NCBI RefSeq assembly: GCF_018881815.1
Contig: NZ_JACVPP010000001.1
Coordinates: 1,559,654 to 1,623,653 of the forward strand
Reading direction: 5' to 3'
Origin: Polynucleobacter sp. MWH-HuK1
Lineage (GTDB): Bacteria > Pseudomonadota > Gammaproteobacteria > Burkholderiales > Burkholderiaceae
DNA: 64,000 nucleotides
The notes under the pieces are model-generated. The model had not been told where the DNA came from and did not search any database. It saw only the letters and a list, made by a program, of their open reading frames with translations. Shown one piece after another: positions 20,094 to 27,728 of the stretch. Numbering within the stretch: the first letter of the stretch is position 1; the number at the start of each line of letters is the position of its first letter. The translations under genes were made by a program, and so were the position numbers.

Positions 20094-20402
20094 ATGGCTG
20101 GCGCACCTCTCGGAAATAGAAATGCACATAAAGGACACATATGGAATGCCGCCCTAAGAAGAGCGATTGCACAGGACAATGGAGTGCGTTTAAGAGCCTC
20201 TGTTGAACAACTACTGAATCTAGCCTCAAATGGGGAGCCCTGGGCAATTAGAGAACTTGCAGATAGGCTAGATGGTCGGCCTAAGCAAGCAAATATCTTA
20301 GAGACTATTGATGAACCTGAATTAAGAACAATAAAAATAGTATTTGTAGCGCCTGATGGTAGAGAGGCAGAAGATATAGCCAGCTTAAATATATCTAATT
20401 AA
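20094..20402 (+). CDS. Phage-type 'GAPLGN' protein, terminase-small-subunit-like candidate
   Basis: A 102-residue protein beginning MAGAPLGNRNAHKGHIWNAA and continuing IRELADRLDGRPKQA. Proteins with this GAPxGNxNAxKG start and RELADRLDGKP core are common in prophages near packaging genes and have been considered small terminase-like DNA-binding proteins, but the family function is not established. An ATG 6 bases upstream would add Met-His; GAAAGG is better spaced for 20094. On a satellite, a packaging-redirecting TerS-like protein would make sense, but that is speculation. Confidence 0.6.
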   Translation: MAGAPLGNRNAHKGHIWNAALRRAIAQDNGVRLRASVEQLLNLASNGEPWAIRELADRLDGRPKQANILETIDEPELRTIKIVFVAPDGREAEDIASLNISN

Positions 20403-20499
20403 ATCAGTAACATAACGATTGTATTAAATTTAATGTAGTACTGTTTTGCTATCGTAGAATGATTACAGAAAACACAATCAGTTAAAAATCAAAACCTAA

Positions 20500-21663
20500 A
20501 TGAAGCACCTAGACAAAGAGCTTGAATCTTGCCTCACCGAATTTAAGAAAAAAATTCTTTTGATTGAGGATGGAATAAGACAAATTCCTGTATCAAGCTC
20601 GACCAGTGAGTCGGTGAATATAACAAAGAATAAAGTTCTAACAGCATTTAGCACGCTAACCAAAGGCAAGGATATTAAAGCCCTGTCAGACTCAATCCAA
20701 GACCATTTCAATGAGCTTTCGCCATCAATAGCATTGTGCTCATCGCCAAAGGGTTTCAGAACAGCATGGGGCTTAAGGTCTAAAACACTCTCCATGCAAG
20801 ATGCTGAGGCAATTGTAAATGACGGTGGCCAACTAATTCCAGTTAACGATAATTCACGGCTGCTATCTTGCGAACAACAAGGTGTGGTTCTTGGCCCTGA
20901 AAAAAAATTAGTTCTTGCGGTCAGGCATAGCGAAGGCAATTACGAAGACTCCTTAGATGAACTTGGCAGATTTACCTACCAACCCCCAAGAGATGTATCA
21001 GGCATGTTGAGGTATAGGTGGTGTCAATTTCTAAGCCAAAAGCTGAAAGTACCTTATGTGGTTCTTGTCATCATGTGGTTTGAATATCGCCTGAATAACA
21101 AAATGAACCAACTGTTTATTTTGGCACCTGCAAAAATCATTGATTGTGATGAGGACCTCATAAACCTAAACGAATCTGTTCATCGACCACTTAAATTGCA
21201 GTTAATCCCAAGGCATGAGGCTTTTGCTACCCTGAATTTAATTAAATCTTTAAATAGCGATAACATCGATATAGATGTTCGAGCTGAATTGCCTGAGGCT
21301 TTAGCTCGTGAGTGGTCTTATGACAAAATAAATTCCACAGAAAAAGGTAAGCAACTTAAAAGGTGGGCTCAAAGAAATTCAATATCGTGCCCTGGCAGCA
21401 AATGTGACCACATTCCATTTAGAGAACTAAAGAATAGCGATATTGCATTTGGGCACATTGTGTCCCAAAACTGGTCTTCTGCCTTTACCTTTATGCTGGA
21501 TAAAGTGCATCACCCTGATAATCTTTACCTAACCTGCAAAACTTGCAACTCAAGCCTTTCCAATAACTTTCCTGAGCCCAAGCTTAGGGAGCAGATAGTC
21601 AAACAGGGAACCATAGGTGACTGGCTTAGATTGCACGAGCACAAAATTAGAGAGGCAAAATAA
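20500..21663 (+). CDS. HNH/zinc-ribbon nuclease-like protein, possible defence cargo
   Basis: A 387-residue protein. The C-terminal third resembles an HNH endonuclease: CPGSKC, then FGHIVSQNW (candidate catalytic His), and HPDNLYLTCKTCNSSLSNNF with the Asn and a second Cys pair, so four cysteines may bind zinc. Residues about 120-190 (VVLGPEKKLVLAVRH, then GNYEDSLDELGRFTYQPPRD) look like a beta-rich recognition domain and could be SRA/PUA-like, as in modification-dependent restriction enzymes; this part is weak. It is the last plus-strand gene of the element, with its own 97-base upstream gap. No methyltransferase partner is present. Confidence 0.6.
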   Translation: MKHLDKELESCLTEFKKKILLIEDGIRQIPVSSSTSESVNITKNKVLTAFSTLTKGKDIKALSDSIQDHFNELSPSIALCSSPKGFRTAWGLRSKTLSMQDAEAIVNDGGQLIPVNDNSRLLSCEQQGVVLGPEKKLVLAVRHSEGNYEDSLDELGRFTYQPPRDVSGMLRYRWCQFLSQKLKVPYVVLVIMWFEYRLNNKMNQLFILAPAKIIDCDEDLINLNESVHRPLKLQLIPRHEAFATLNLIKSLNSDNIDIDVRAELPEALAREWSYDKINSTEKGKQLKRWAQRNSISCPGSKCDHIPFRELKNSDIAFGHIVSQNWSSAFTFMLDKVHHPDNLYLTCKTCNSSLSNNFPEPKLREQIVKQGTIGDWLRLHEHKIREAK

Positions 21664-21697
21664 AAACACCGAAATTTACCTTCGGAGTATTCATCCG

Positions 21698-21724
21698 AAT
21701 AAAAAACCACTCCGAAGAGTGGTT
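21698..21724 (-). terminator. Intrinsic terminator of the element's lipoprotein genes
   Basis: On the minus strand AACCACTC-TTCG-GAGTGGTT forms an 8-bp stem with a stable TTCG tetraloop, followed by TTTTATT. It lies 50 bases past the stop of the 76-aa lipoprotein gene and just beyond the end of the convergent nuclease gene. Confidence 0.8.
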
Positions 21725-21775
21725 ATGTTATGGCCAAGATTCATTAGCTGAAGGAATCTTTAGTTTTAAATAGCT

Positions 21776-22006
21776 TTAATTTTGCTGCCATTGAGGTGTT
21801 TTTATAAAGCCAGCATTTTTCATGCACCTATCAAACCTTGCAGTAACTTCGAGACTTGTTGACACCCCATCGCCTTCGGAGATCTTGTAGCACTCTTTGC
21901 GAATCCTAGACTCCTCCACGGTATCGGCCCCAGGTTTTTTCCAAACTTCAGGAGCCATGCATGAGCATAACAAAAAAGAAATCAAAAGTAGAGCAAATAA
22001 CCTCAT
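21776..22006 (-). CDS. Small lipoprotein of the element (76 aa)
   Basis: A 76-residue predicted lipoprotein: short signal peptide with lipobox LLCSC and Cys at about residue 16, then MAPEVWKKPGAD. Two further cysteines (in KECYKIS and DRCMKNAGF) could form a disulfide in the periplasm. It lies 3 bases after the 119-aa lipoprotein gene and so shares its operon. Function unknown. Exposed lipoproteins carried by phages and islands sometimes block superinfection; nothing in the sequence proves that here. Confidence 0.7.
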   Translation of the reverse strand: MRLFALLLISFLLCSCMAPEVWKKPGADTVEESRIRKECYKISEGDGVSTSLEVTARFDRCMKNAGFIKTPQWQQN

Positions 22007-22009
22007 ATA

Positions 22010-22369
22010 TTAGTCGCCAACATTTACGGCACTATCAGTTGCACCCCTCGTCAACTTATGACTTTTGACTACACCCTTATCATCAAAAATGACAACAAGA
22101 CTATAGCTGTAAGCTGAGCCAGCCCCAATACCTAAAAAGGAATTCTTGCTTCCCCTTGTCCAGCTATAGAAAAAAGCTTTTTCTCCGTCCATAACTTTTG
22201 ATGGATTTCCAAACTGTACAAAAATATCGCTTTTTGTAGTTTTACCATCTTCGATCTGAGCAATTTGCTGATCGGTGATCTCAGAACCATGAGAAATAGA
22301 TTTAACTGAACACCCCTGAAGCAGTAAAAAAACACTCAAAAATGGTGCCAGCAAATAAACTTTTTTCAT
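22010..22369 (-). CDS. SmpA/BamE-like lipoprotein of the element (119 aa)
   Basis: A 119-residue lipoprotein with a clear signal peptide and lipobox LLLQGC. The mature part has IEDGKTTKSDIFVQFGNPSKV followed by FFYSW, the alpha-alpha-beta pattern of the SmpA/OmlA (BamE) fold. The chromosomal BamE is a beta-barrel assembly subunit, but many small SmpA-fold lipoproteins have other or unknown jobs. First gene of a two-gene minus-strand operon at the far end of the element. Whether it acts on the outer membrane of the host, for example in exclusion, is a guess. Confidence 0.72.
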   Translation of the reverse strand: MKKVYLLAPFLSVFLLLQGCSVKSISHGSEITDQQIAQIEDGKTTKSDIFVQFGNPSKVMDGEKAFFYSWTRGSKNSFLGIGAGSAYSYSLVVIFDDKGVVKSHKLTRGATDSAVNVGD

Positions 22370-22485
22370 TATATTTCCTTATCTAAATAGATTTTCATAT
22401 CTATTATTACAAATTTTTATAATGATACTTGCGAGCTGCTTTAAAAAATGGTGTATTTTGGAGCTTAAGTGAGTCTTAAAGGTGT

Positions 22486-22534
22486 CTGTTAATCCGTAGG
22501 TCCCTGGTTCGAGCCCAGGTCGAGGAGCCAAATA
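22486..22534 (+). repeat. attR: second copy of the 49-bp direct repeat
   Basis: Exact copy of 17598-17646. It contains only the 3' half of a tRNA-Asn (no acceptor 5' strand or D arm upstream), so it is not a tRNA gene. It marks the right end of the element. Confidence 0.92.
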
Positions 22535-22539
22535 AGTAA

Positions 22540-22570
22540 AGCCCCTAGAGCAATCTAGGGGCTTTTTTAT
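22540..22570 (+). terminator. Intrinsic terminator, probably the original one of tRNA-Asn
   Basis: AGCCCCTAGA-GCAA-TCTAGGGGCT forms a 10-bp stem followed by TTTTTT. It lies 5 bases beyond attR. In an uninterrupted chromosome it would directly follow tRNA-Asn, so the element seems to have separated the tRNA from its terminator. Confidence 0.85.
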
Positions 22571-22652
22571 TGCTTAAAGCAGCCTATAGAACTCTTTTGA
22601 AGCCATTTATATGTTGAGCAAAATTAGGTCTAAGCACACTAAAATAGACTCT

Positions 22653-23960
22653 ATGACTAAGATTCCCGAACTACTTGCCCCAGCCGGAAGCCTCAATATG
22701 TTGCGCACTGCATTTGATTTTGGTGCGGACGCCATTTACGCTGGACAACCTCGTTATTCACTACGGGTTCGCAATAACGACTTTGGCAAGATCGAGGTTC
22801 TCAAGCAAGGCATTGATACGGCCCATGAAATGGGTAAAAAGTTTTACCTAGTTTCAAATTTATTGCCGCATGGCGGCAAGACGCGTACCTACATTAAGGA
22901 CATGGATCCGGTTATTGCATTAAAGCCTGATGCATTAATCATGTCAGATCCTGGGCTAATCATGATGGCACGTGAAGCTTGGCCAGACATGCCCATTCAT
23001 TTATCTGTTCAGGCCAATACCGTAAACGGCGCTTCAGCAAAGTTCTGGCGCTCCGTTGGCATTAGCCGCGTAATTTTGTCTCGTGAGCTCTCATTTGATG
23101 AGATCGAGGAAGTTCGTCAAGATTGTCCCGAAATGGAGCTTGAGGTTTTTGTGCATGGCGCTCTCTGTATTGCTTACTCAGGACGCTGCTTACTTTCAGG
23201 CTACATGTCTCATCGCGACTCAAATCAAGGCGCCTGTACTAATGCCTGCCGCTGGGACTACAAGGTTAAACCTGGTCAACAGAATGGCAGTGGTGACGTG
23301 GTTCTTCTTCAAGAGGCTCGCCGTCCGGACGATTTGATGCCCATGGAAGAAGATGAGCATGGCACTTACATTATGAACTCCAAGGATCTTCGAGCAGTAG
23401 AGCATATTGAACGCCTAACTAAGATGGGGGTTGATTCTTTCAAGATCGAAGGTCGCACCAAATCTCCTTATTACGTTTCACGTACTGTGCAAGCTTACAG
23501 AGCAGCAATTAATGATGCGGTTGCAGGCAGACCATTCAATACGGCTTTATTAGGTCAGCTAGAGGGTTTGGCAAACCGAGGCTACACCGATGGCTTCTAT
23601 GAGCGCCACCACGATAAAGAGTATCAACTCTATATGCGCGGCCACTCTTTATCAGGGCGCAGCTTGTATGTTGGTGAGACTCTCGATATCGATACAGCTT
23701 CAGGTCGTGTCAAGGTTGACGTTAAGAACCGTTTCTCGATTGGTGACAAGCTAGAGATCATTGAGCCTAGTGGCAATACTGATGTAGTTATAACTGAAAT
23801 GTGGAATGCGAATGGAGAATCAATAGATGTTGCGCCTGGCTCGGGTCACTTTGTTTGGCTAAAGATTCCAATGTCTAGCAAACATGCATTTATTGCGCGC
23901 TACACACAAGAACCTGCGCCAGTTGAAAATAGCGGGTCTTGCGCTACTTGCGGTGAATAA
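22653..23960 (+). CDS. trhP: U32-family protein TrhP (YegQ), tRNA 5-hydroxyuridine formation
   Basis: A 435-residue U32-family protein very like E. coli YegQ/TrhP, which uses prephenate to hydroxylate U34 of certain tRNAs. Conserved blocks are PELLAPAGSLNMLRTAF, YAGQPRYSLRVRNNDF, HLSVQANTVNG, EVFVHGALCIAYSGRCLLSG and GACTNACRWDY, the last two giving iron-sulfur-type cysteines. The ATG at 22653 begins the conserved N-terminus; an ATG at 22611 would add 14 unconserved residues. The gene is the first one after the mobile element. Confidence 0.88.
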   Translation: MTKIPELLAPAGSLNMLRTAFDFGADAIYAGQPRYSLRVRNNDFGKIEVLKQGIDTAHEMGKKFYLVSNLLPHGGKTRTYIKDMDPVIALKPDALIMSDPGLIMMAREAWPDMPIHLSVQANTVNGASAKFWRSVGISRVILSRELSFDEIEEVRQDCPEMELEVFVHGALCIAYSGRCLLSGYMSHRDSNQGACTNACRWDYKVKPGQQNGSGDVVLLQEARRPDDLMPMEEDEHGTYIMNSKDLRAVEHIERLTKMGVDSFKIEGRTKSPYYVSRTVQAYRAAINDAVAGRPFNTALLGQLEGLANRGYTDGFYERHHDKEYQLYMRGHSLSGRSLYVGETLDIDTASGRVKVDVKNRFSIGDKLEIIEPSGNTDVVITEMWNANGESIDVAPGSGHFVWLKIPMSSKHAFIARYTQEPAPVENSGSCATCGE

Positions 23961-23989
23961 TCGACCCCTATTTTTCTGATTGACCTTTA

Positions 23990-24517
23990 ATGCAAAATAA
24001 TAACGCTACACAAGCAAACCACCGCAGCTTAAAAGAAAAATTGAAGGAAGAGGCTAAGAATGCTTTTGCCTTAACCCTTTACTTCGGGGCCTGGTTCTGT
24101 GCAATCGCATTTTTAGCAGCGACCGCTCTTGAGGAGCGCCCTATCCCATTGTCGATCTTTGGTTTTGCACTAATCAAGGCTGGAATCTCCGCAAAATTTA
24201 TGTTGATTGCTCAAGCGGCCTATCCAATCAAGATCAATAAAGAGTATGGAATTGTCAACTCACTTTTGTTTGAGTCTTTTGTTTATTTAGTTTTCGTGCT
24301 TGCCTTAAATTTTCTTGAAGCAGGTGTTGATGGATTAATCCATGGCAAAGAATTTATTGCTTCTATGAAAGCGTTTGGCAATGGTGAGCCCTTAAGAATC
24401 TTCGCCATGTCCATTCTTTATTGGTTAATTGTTTGGCCATACTTAATTTTTATGGGCGTGAACCAAGCTTTAGGCAATACTGAAACGCTTGCAATTCTAT
24501 TTGGTTCAAAAAAATAA
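23990..24517 (+). CDS. Conserved membrane protein, function unknown
   Basis: A 175-residue protein with a charged N-terminus (about residues 1-25, SLKEKLKEEAKNA) and about four hydrophobic helices: FALTLYFGAWFCAIAFLA, a short second region, FESFVYLVFVLALNFL and FAMSILYWLIVWPYLIFMG. It is 29 bases after trhP and its stop codon touches the start of the next gene. No function was recognised. Confidence 0.75.
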   Translation: MQNNNATQANHRSLKEKLKEEAKNAFALTLYFGAWFCAIAFLAATALEERPIPLSIFGFALIKAGISAKFMLIAQAAYPIKINKEYGIVNSLLFESFVYLVFVLALNFLEAGVDGLIHGKEFIASMKAFGNGEPLRIFAMSILYWLIVWPYLIFMGVNQALGNTETLAILFGSKK

Positions 24518-25399
24518 TTGGTTTACTTGTATTGCGTGAGAATTGTTTGGTTTTGCTTGTTGGCATTCTTTTGCCACCTTGCCAATGCCCAAGAAATTGA
24601 AGCTCGAGCGTATTCCAATGCGCCAATTGGAATTAATTTTATTACCGGCGGCATCGCACAAGCAAAAAGCGGCTCTTACACACTAACAACCGAAGCAGTA
24701 AATCTCACCCGCATCATCGATGTCTTTGGACAGTCCGGACGCATCAGCATACTAGTTCCTTATGCTCAACTCTCAGGGACCGGCAGTTTGGGAGCTCAAA
24801 ATGTGAATGCTTCCGCAGAAGGCTTATCTGACCCTATTGTAAAAATCTCTGCAAATCTTTATGGTGCACCAGCACTTTCGCTAGAAGAGTTTAAAAATTA
24901 CCAACAAGATTTAATTATTGGTACGAGTCTTGCTGCATCAATTCCCTGGGGTAAATACAACAGCGAACAAATGCTAAACGTCGGCGCAAATCGCTCGCTG
25001 ATTCAACCCGCCATTGGAGCATCTCAAGCAGTTGGCCCATGGCGCTTGGAATTAGCAGGCATGGCCACCATCTATACAAGCAATACTAGTTTCCTGGGGA
25101 GTAATACACTTTCCCAAAATCCCTTGTATTCATCTGAGGCCCATGTCATTTATTACTTTCAAAATATGGCCTACCTGTCTGCTGATGCCATTTATTTCAC
25201 AGGCGGCCAAAAGTACGTTAATGGAACATCTATTGCTGGCTCACAAGAAAACTGGCGCTTTGGCAGTACCTATTCATACCCAGTCAATAAGCATAATTCG
25301 ATCCGCTTAACTGGTAGCAAGGGTGTGTATTCCAATACCACTACAGACTACACCGCACTTGGTATCTCTTGGCAATACCGCTGGGGTGGCGGACTATAG
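24518..25399 (+). CDS. Outer-membrane beta-barrel protein, Phenol_MetA_deg-like
   Basis: Signal peptide WFCLLAFFCHLANA followed by QEIEARAYSNAPIGINFITG and alternating beta strands to a C-terminal GISWQYRWGG, ending in an aromatic/Gly pattern. This matches transporter-like proteins grouped as the MetA-pathway of phenol degradation family, thought to be outer-membrane channels. The start is uncertain: TTG at 24518 follows the previous stop directly, while GTG at 24536 gives a more compact signal peptide. Substrate unknown. Confidence 0.7.
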   Translation: MVYLYCVRIVWFCLLAFFCHLANAQEIEARAYSNAPIGINFITGGIAQAKSGSYTLTTEAVNLTRIIDVFGQSGRISILVPYAQLSGTGSLGAQNVNASAEGLSDPIVKISANLYGAPALSLEEFKNYQQDLIIGTSLAASIPWGKYNSEQMLNVGANRSLIQPAIGASQAVGPWRLELAGMATIYTSNTSFLGSNTLSQNPLYSSEAHVIYYFQNMAYLSADAIYFTGGQKYVNGTSIAGSQENWRFGSTYSYPVNKHNSIRLTGSKGVYSNTTTDYTALGISWQYRWGGGL

Positions 25400-25489
25400 G
25401 CAAATTAACCATTCCATCGCTACAATTGATCAATAACAAGTGGAAAGCAGTAACATCCATCAAAAAGACTATAAAGACTTGAGACATCC

Positions 25490-27232
25490 ATGAGTAATAA
25501 GCCAAAAGATCCTTCTGAAACTGGCCTACGCAAAGGCTTAACCAGTTATGGGGATAAAGGATTTTCTTTATTCTTGCGCAAGGCTTTTATTAAAGGGGCC
25601 GGCTATACCAATAGCGCATTAGACCGCCCTGTTATTGGCATCATTAATACAGGTAGTGCATATAACCCATGTCATGGCAATATGCCTCAACTTCTAGAAG
25701 CCGTAAAGCGTGGAGTCATGTTAGCCGGTGGTTTGCCTATGGAATTTCCAACGATTTCTATCCATGAAAGTTTTGCAGCCCCTACAAGCATGTATTTACG
25801 CAATTTGATGTCGATGGACACAGAAGAAATGTTGCGTGCACAGCCAATGGATGCCGTTGTCTTGATTGGTGGTTGCGATAAAACTGTACCCGCCCAAATG
25901 ATGGGTGCTGCTTCTGCAGGTTTGCCGGCTATTCAACTCATTACCGGATCCATGTTAACGGGCTCACATCGCAGTGAACGTGTAGGCGCTTGTACCGATT
26001 GTCGCCGTTATTGGGGGAAGTTCCGGGCTGGTGAAATTGATGAAACAGAAAAAGATGAAGTCAATGATCAACTTGTAGCAAGTGTTGGCACTTGCTCTGT
26101 TATGGGTACCGCTAGTACGATGGCCTGCATCTCTGAAGCACTTGGCATGACCGTCCCTGGTGGCGCCACCCCTCCAGCGGTTACAGCAGATCGTATCCGC
26201 GTTGCTGAAGAAACTGGTGCATGTGCGGTGAAGATGGCAAAAGAAGGTTTAACTATCGATAAAGTGCTCACTGCAGATGCTTTTGAAAATGCTATGCGTG
26301 TTTTACTCGCCATTGGTGGCTCAACGAACGGCATTGTTCATCTTGCCGCGATTGCCGGACGTATGGGATTGGAAATCGATTTAGATGCTCTCGATAAGAT
26401 GGGCGAGGAGACTCCAGTTCTAGTTGATTTAAAACCCTCTGGCGATCATTACATGGAGAATTTCCATGACGCAGGTGGTATGGCCACTCTACTGCGCGAG
26501 CTCAAACCTTTATTAAAGCTTGATGCTATGACGGTCTCAGGCAGAACTCTTGGCGAGGAAATTGACGCTGCACCACCAAGCTTTAGGCAAGATGTTGTAC
26601 GTCCTTTTAATAAACCAATTTATCCGCGCGGCAGCATTGCTGTGCTGCATGGCAACCTTGCTCCTGGTGGCGCCATTATCAAACAGTCTGCAGCCGATGA
26701 AAACCTCATGGAGCATGAAGGTCGTGCCGTAGTATTTGAGAATGCTGCTGATTTGGCCAACCGTATTGATAGCCCAGAATTGGATGTCACGGCTGAAGAC
26801 ATCTTGGTTCTTAAAAATATTGGCCCCAAGGGTGCCCCAGGCATGCCTGAAGCTGGCTACATTCCGATTCCAATGAAATTAGCGCGTGCAGGCGTGAAAG
26901 ACATTGTGCGCATTTCCGATGGACGCATGAGTGGTACTGCCTTTGGCACCATTGTGCTGCACGTCACCCCTGAATCTGCCATTGGGGGTCCCTTAGCCCA
27001 TGTACGCAATGGCGATCGCATTCGCTTGAGCGTGAAGAATCGTGAGTTAAGCCTTTTAATTTCTAATGAAGAATTAGCTCAGCGCATAAAAGACAACCCC
27101 ATTACTCCTCCAACTGCAGAGCGTGGGTATAAGAAACTCTTTTTGCAAACCGTTACTCAAGCAGACAAAGGTGTCGACTTTGATTTCTTGCGAGCGGCCA
27201 AGATGGTTGGCAAGACTCCTCAGTCAAAGTAG
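25490..27232 (+). CDS. IlvD/Edd-family dehydratase, sugar-acid type
   Basis: A 580-residue dehydratase with the three iron-sulfur cysteines in VLIGGCDKT, ACTDCRRYWG and GTCSVMGTAS. The second and third regions differ from classic dihydroxy-acid dehydratase (IlvD) and look more like the sugar-acid dehydratases of the family (arabonate, xylonate), where ACTDCRxxWxxFRAGE is common. The reaction is loss of water from a 2,3-dihydroxy acid to a 2-keto acid. It could still serve in branched-chain amino-acid synthesis; a second ilvD elsewhere would settle it. Confidence 0.8.
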   Translation: MSNKPKDPSETGLRKGLTSYGDKGFSLFLRKAFIKGAGYTNSALDRPVIGIINTGSAYNPCHGNMPQLLEAVKRGVMLAGGLPMEFPTISIHESFAAPTSMYLRNLMSMDTEEMLRAQPMDAVVLIGGCDKTVPAQMMGAASAGLPAIQLITGSMLTGSHRSERVGACTDCRRYWGKFRAGEIDETEKDEVNDQLVASVGTCSVMGTASTMACISEALGMTVPGGATPPAVTADRIRVAEETGACAVKMAKEGLTIDKVLTADAFENAMRVLLAIGGSTNGIVHLAAIAGRMGLEIDLDALDKMGEETPVLVDLKPSGDHYMENFHDAGGMATLLRELKPLLKLDAMTVSGRTLGEEIDAAPPSFRQDVVRPFNKPIYPRGSIAVLHGNLAPGGAIIKQSAADENLMEHEGRAVVFENAADLANRIDSPELDVTAEDILVLKNIGPKGAPGMPEAGYIPIPMKLARAGVKDIVRISDGRMSGTAFGTIVLHVTPESAIGGPLAHVRNGDRIRLSVKNRELSLLISNEELAQRIKDNPITPPTAERGYKKLFLQTVTQADKGVDFDFLRAAKMVGKTPQSK

Positions 27233-27247
27233 AGATTGCAGACTGTG

Positions 27248-27700
27248 ATGAATGCCAGCCTGCTACGCAAGGGTATGAATATATGGCCCCCATTCTTGGG
27301 GGCAGGCATTACTGTGGAAAGTATTGCCAAAGATTTTCGTCATGCCAAGGTTCGACTCAAGCATGGGTTGTTGAATCGCAATATCCTAGGCGTTCACTTT
27401 GGCGGAAGTCTATTTGCAATGACCGACCCCTTTTTCATGATGATGGTGTCTCAAAATATCGGCAAAGGCTATATTGTTTGGGATCAGGCAGCTAAGATTG
27501 AATTCCTGAAGCCTGGCAAAGGTGCTGTGCATGCCTCGTTTGAGCTTACTCAAGAGCAGATTGATGACGTTATTAGTGCCGCAGAGTCTGGCGACAAGGT
27601 ATTAAAAGACTTTGTAGTGAATGTAAAGGATCGCGAAGAAGATGTCGTTGCGCGTATTACGAAGACTCTCTACATCCGCAAGAAGCTCAAGAAAAGCTAA
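27248..27700 (+). CDS. DUF4442 hotdog-fold protein
   Basis: A 150-residue hotdog-like protein of the DUF4442 type related to thioesterases: MNIWPPFLGAGI, HLGG-like HFGGSLFAMTDPFF and VWDQAAKIEFLKPG are characteristic. It starts 15 bases after the dehydratase stop. Alternative TTG (27236) and GTG (27245) starts exist; ATG was used. The substrate is unknown; acyl-CoA or acyl-ACP is possible. Confidence 0.75.
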   Translation: MNASLLRKGMNIWPPFLGAGITVESIAKDFRHAKVRLKHGLLNRNILGVHFGGSLFAMTDPFFMMMVSQNIGKGYIVWDQAAKIEFLKPGKGAVHASFELTQEQIDDVISAAESGDKVLKDFVVNVKDREEDVVARITKTLYIRKKLKKS

Positions 27701-27728
27701 GGCGCACCTTTAACTTTTTGCTCGTTAC

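Larger units (their letters stand above)
17598..22534 (+). mobile_element. Integrated element in tRNA-Asn (about 4.9 kb)
   Basis: The element is delimited by perfect 49-bp direct repeats whose left copy is the 3' part of tRNA-Asn; the repeat-to-repeat distance is 4888 bases. A tyrosine integrase gene begins 78 bases inside the tRNA-proximal end, the usual position. Cargo in order: integrase, 144-aa unknown, 81-aa small protein, 148-aa HUH-type protein, GAPLGN phage-type protein, HNH-like nuclease, then two lipoprotein genes on the minus strand. Several cargo genes are visibly richer in A/T than flanking genes. There are no structural phage, conjugation or transposase genes. It could be a phage satellite, a decayed prophage or an integrative rolling-circle replicon. 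Confidence 0.9.

Noticed and set aside
17643..22485. Insertion sequence or transposon
   Set aside because: No transposase or terminal inverted repeats; ends are tRNA-derived direct repeats with a tyrosine integrase.
22486..22534. A second tRNA-Asn gene
   Set aside because: Only the 3' half is present; there is no D arm or 5' acceptor strand, so it is the attR repeat.
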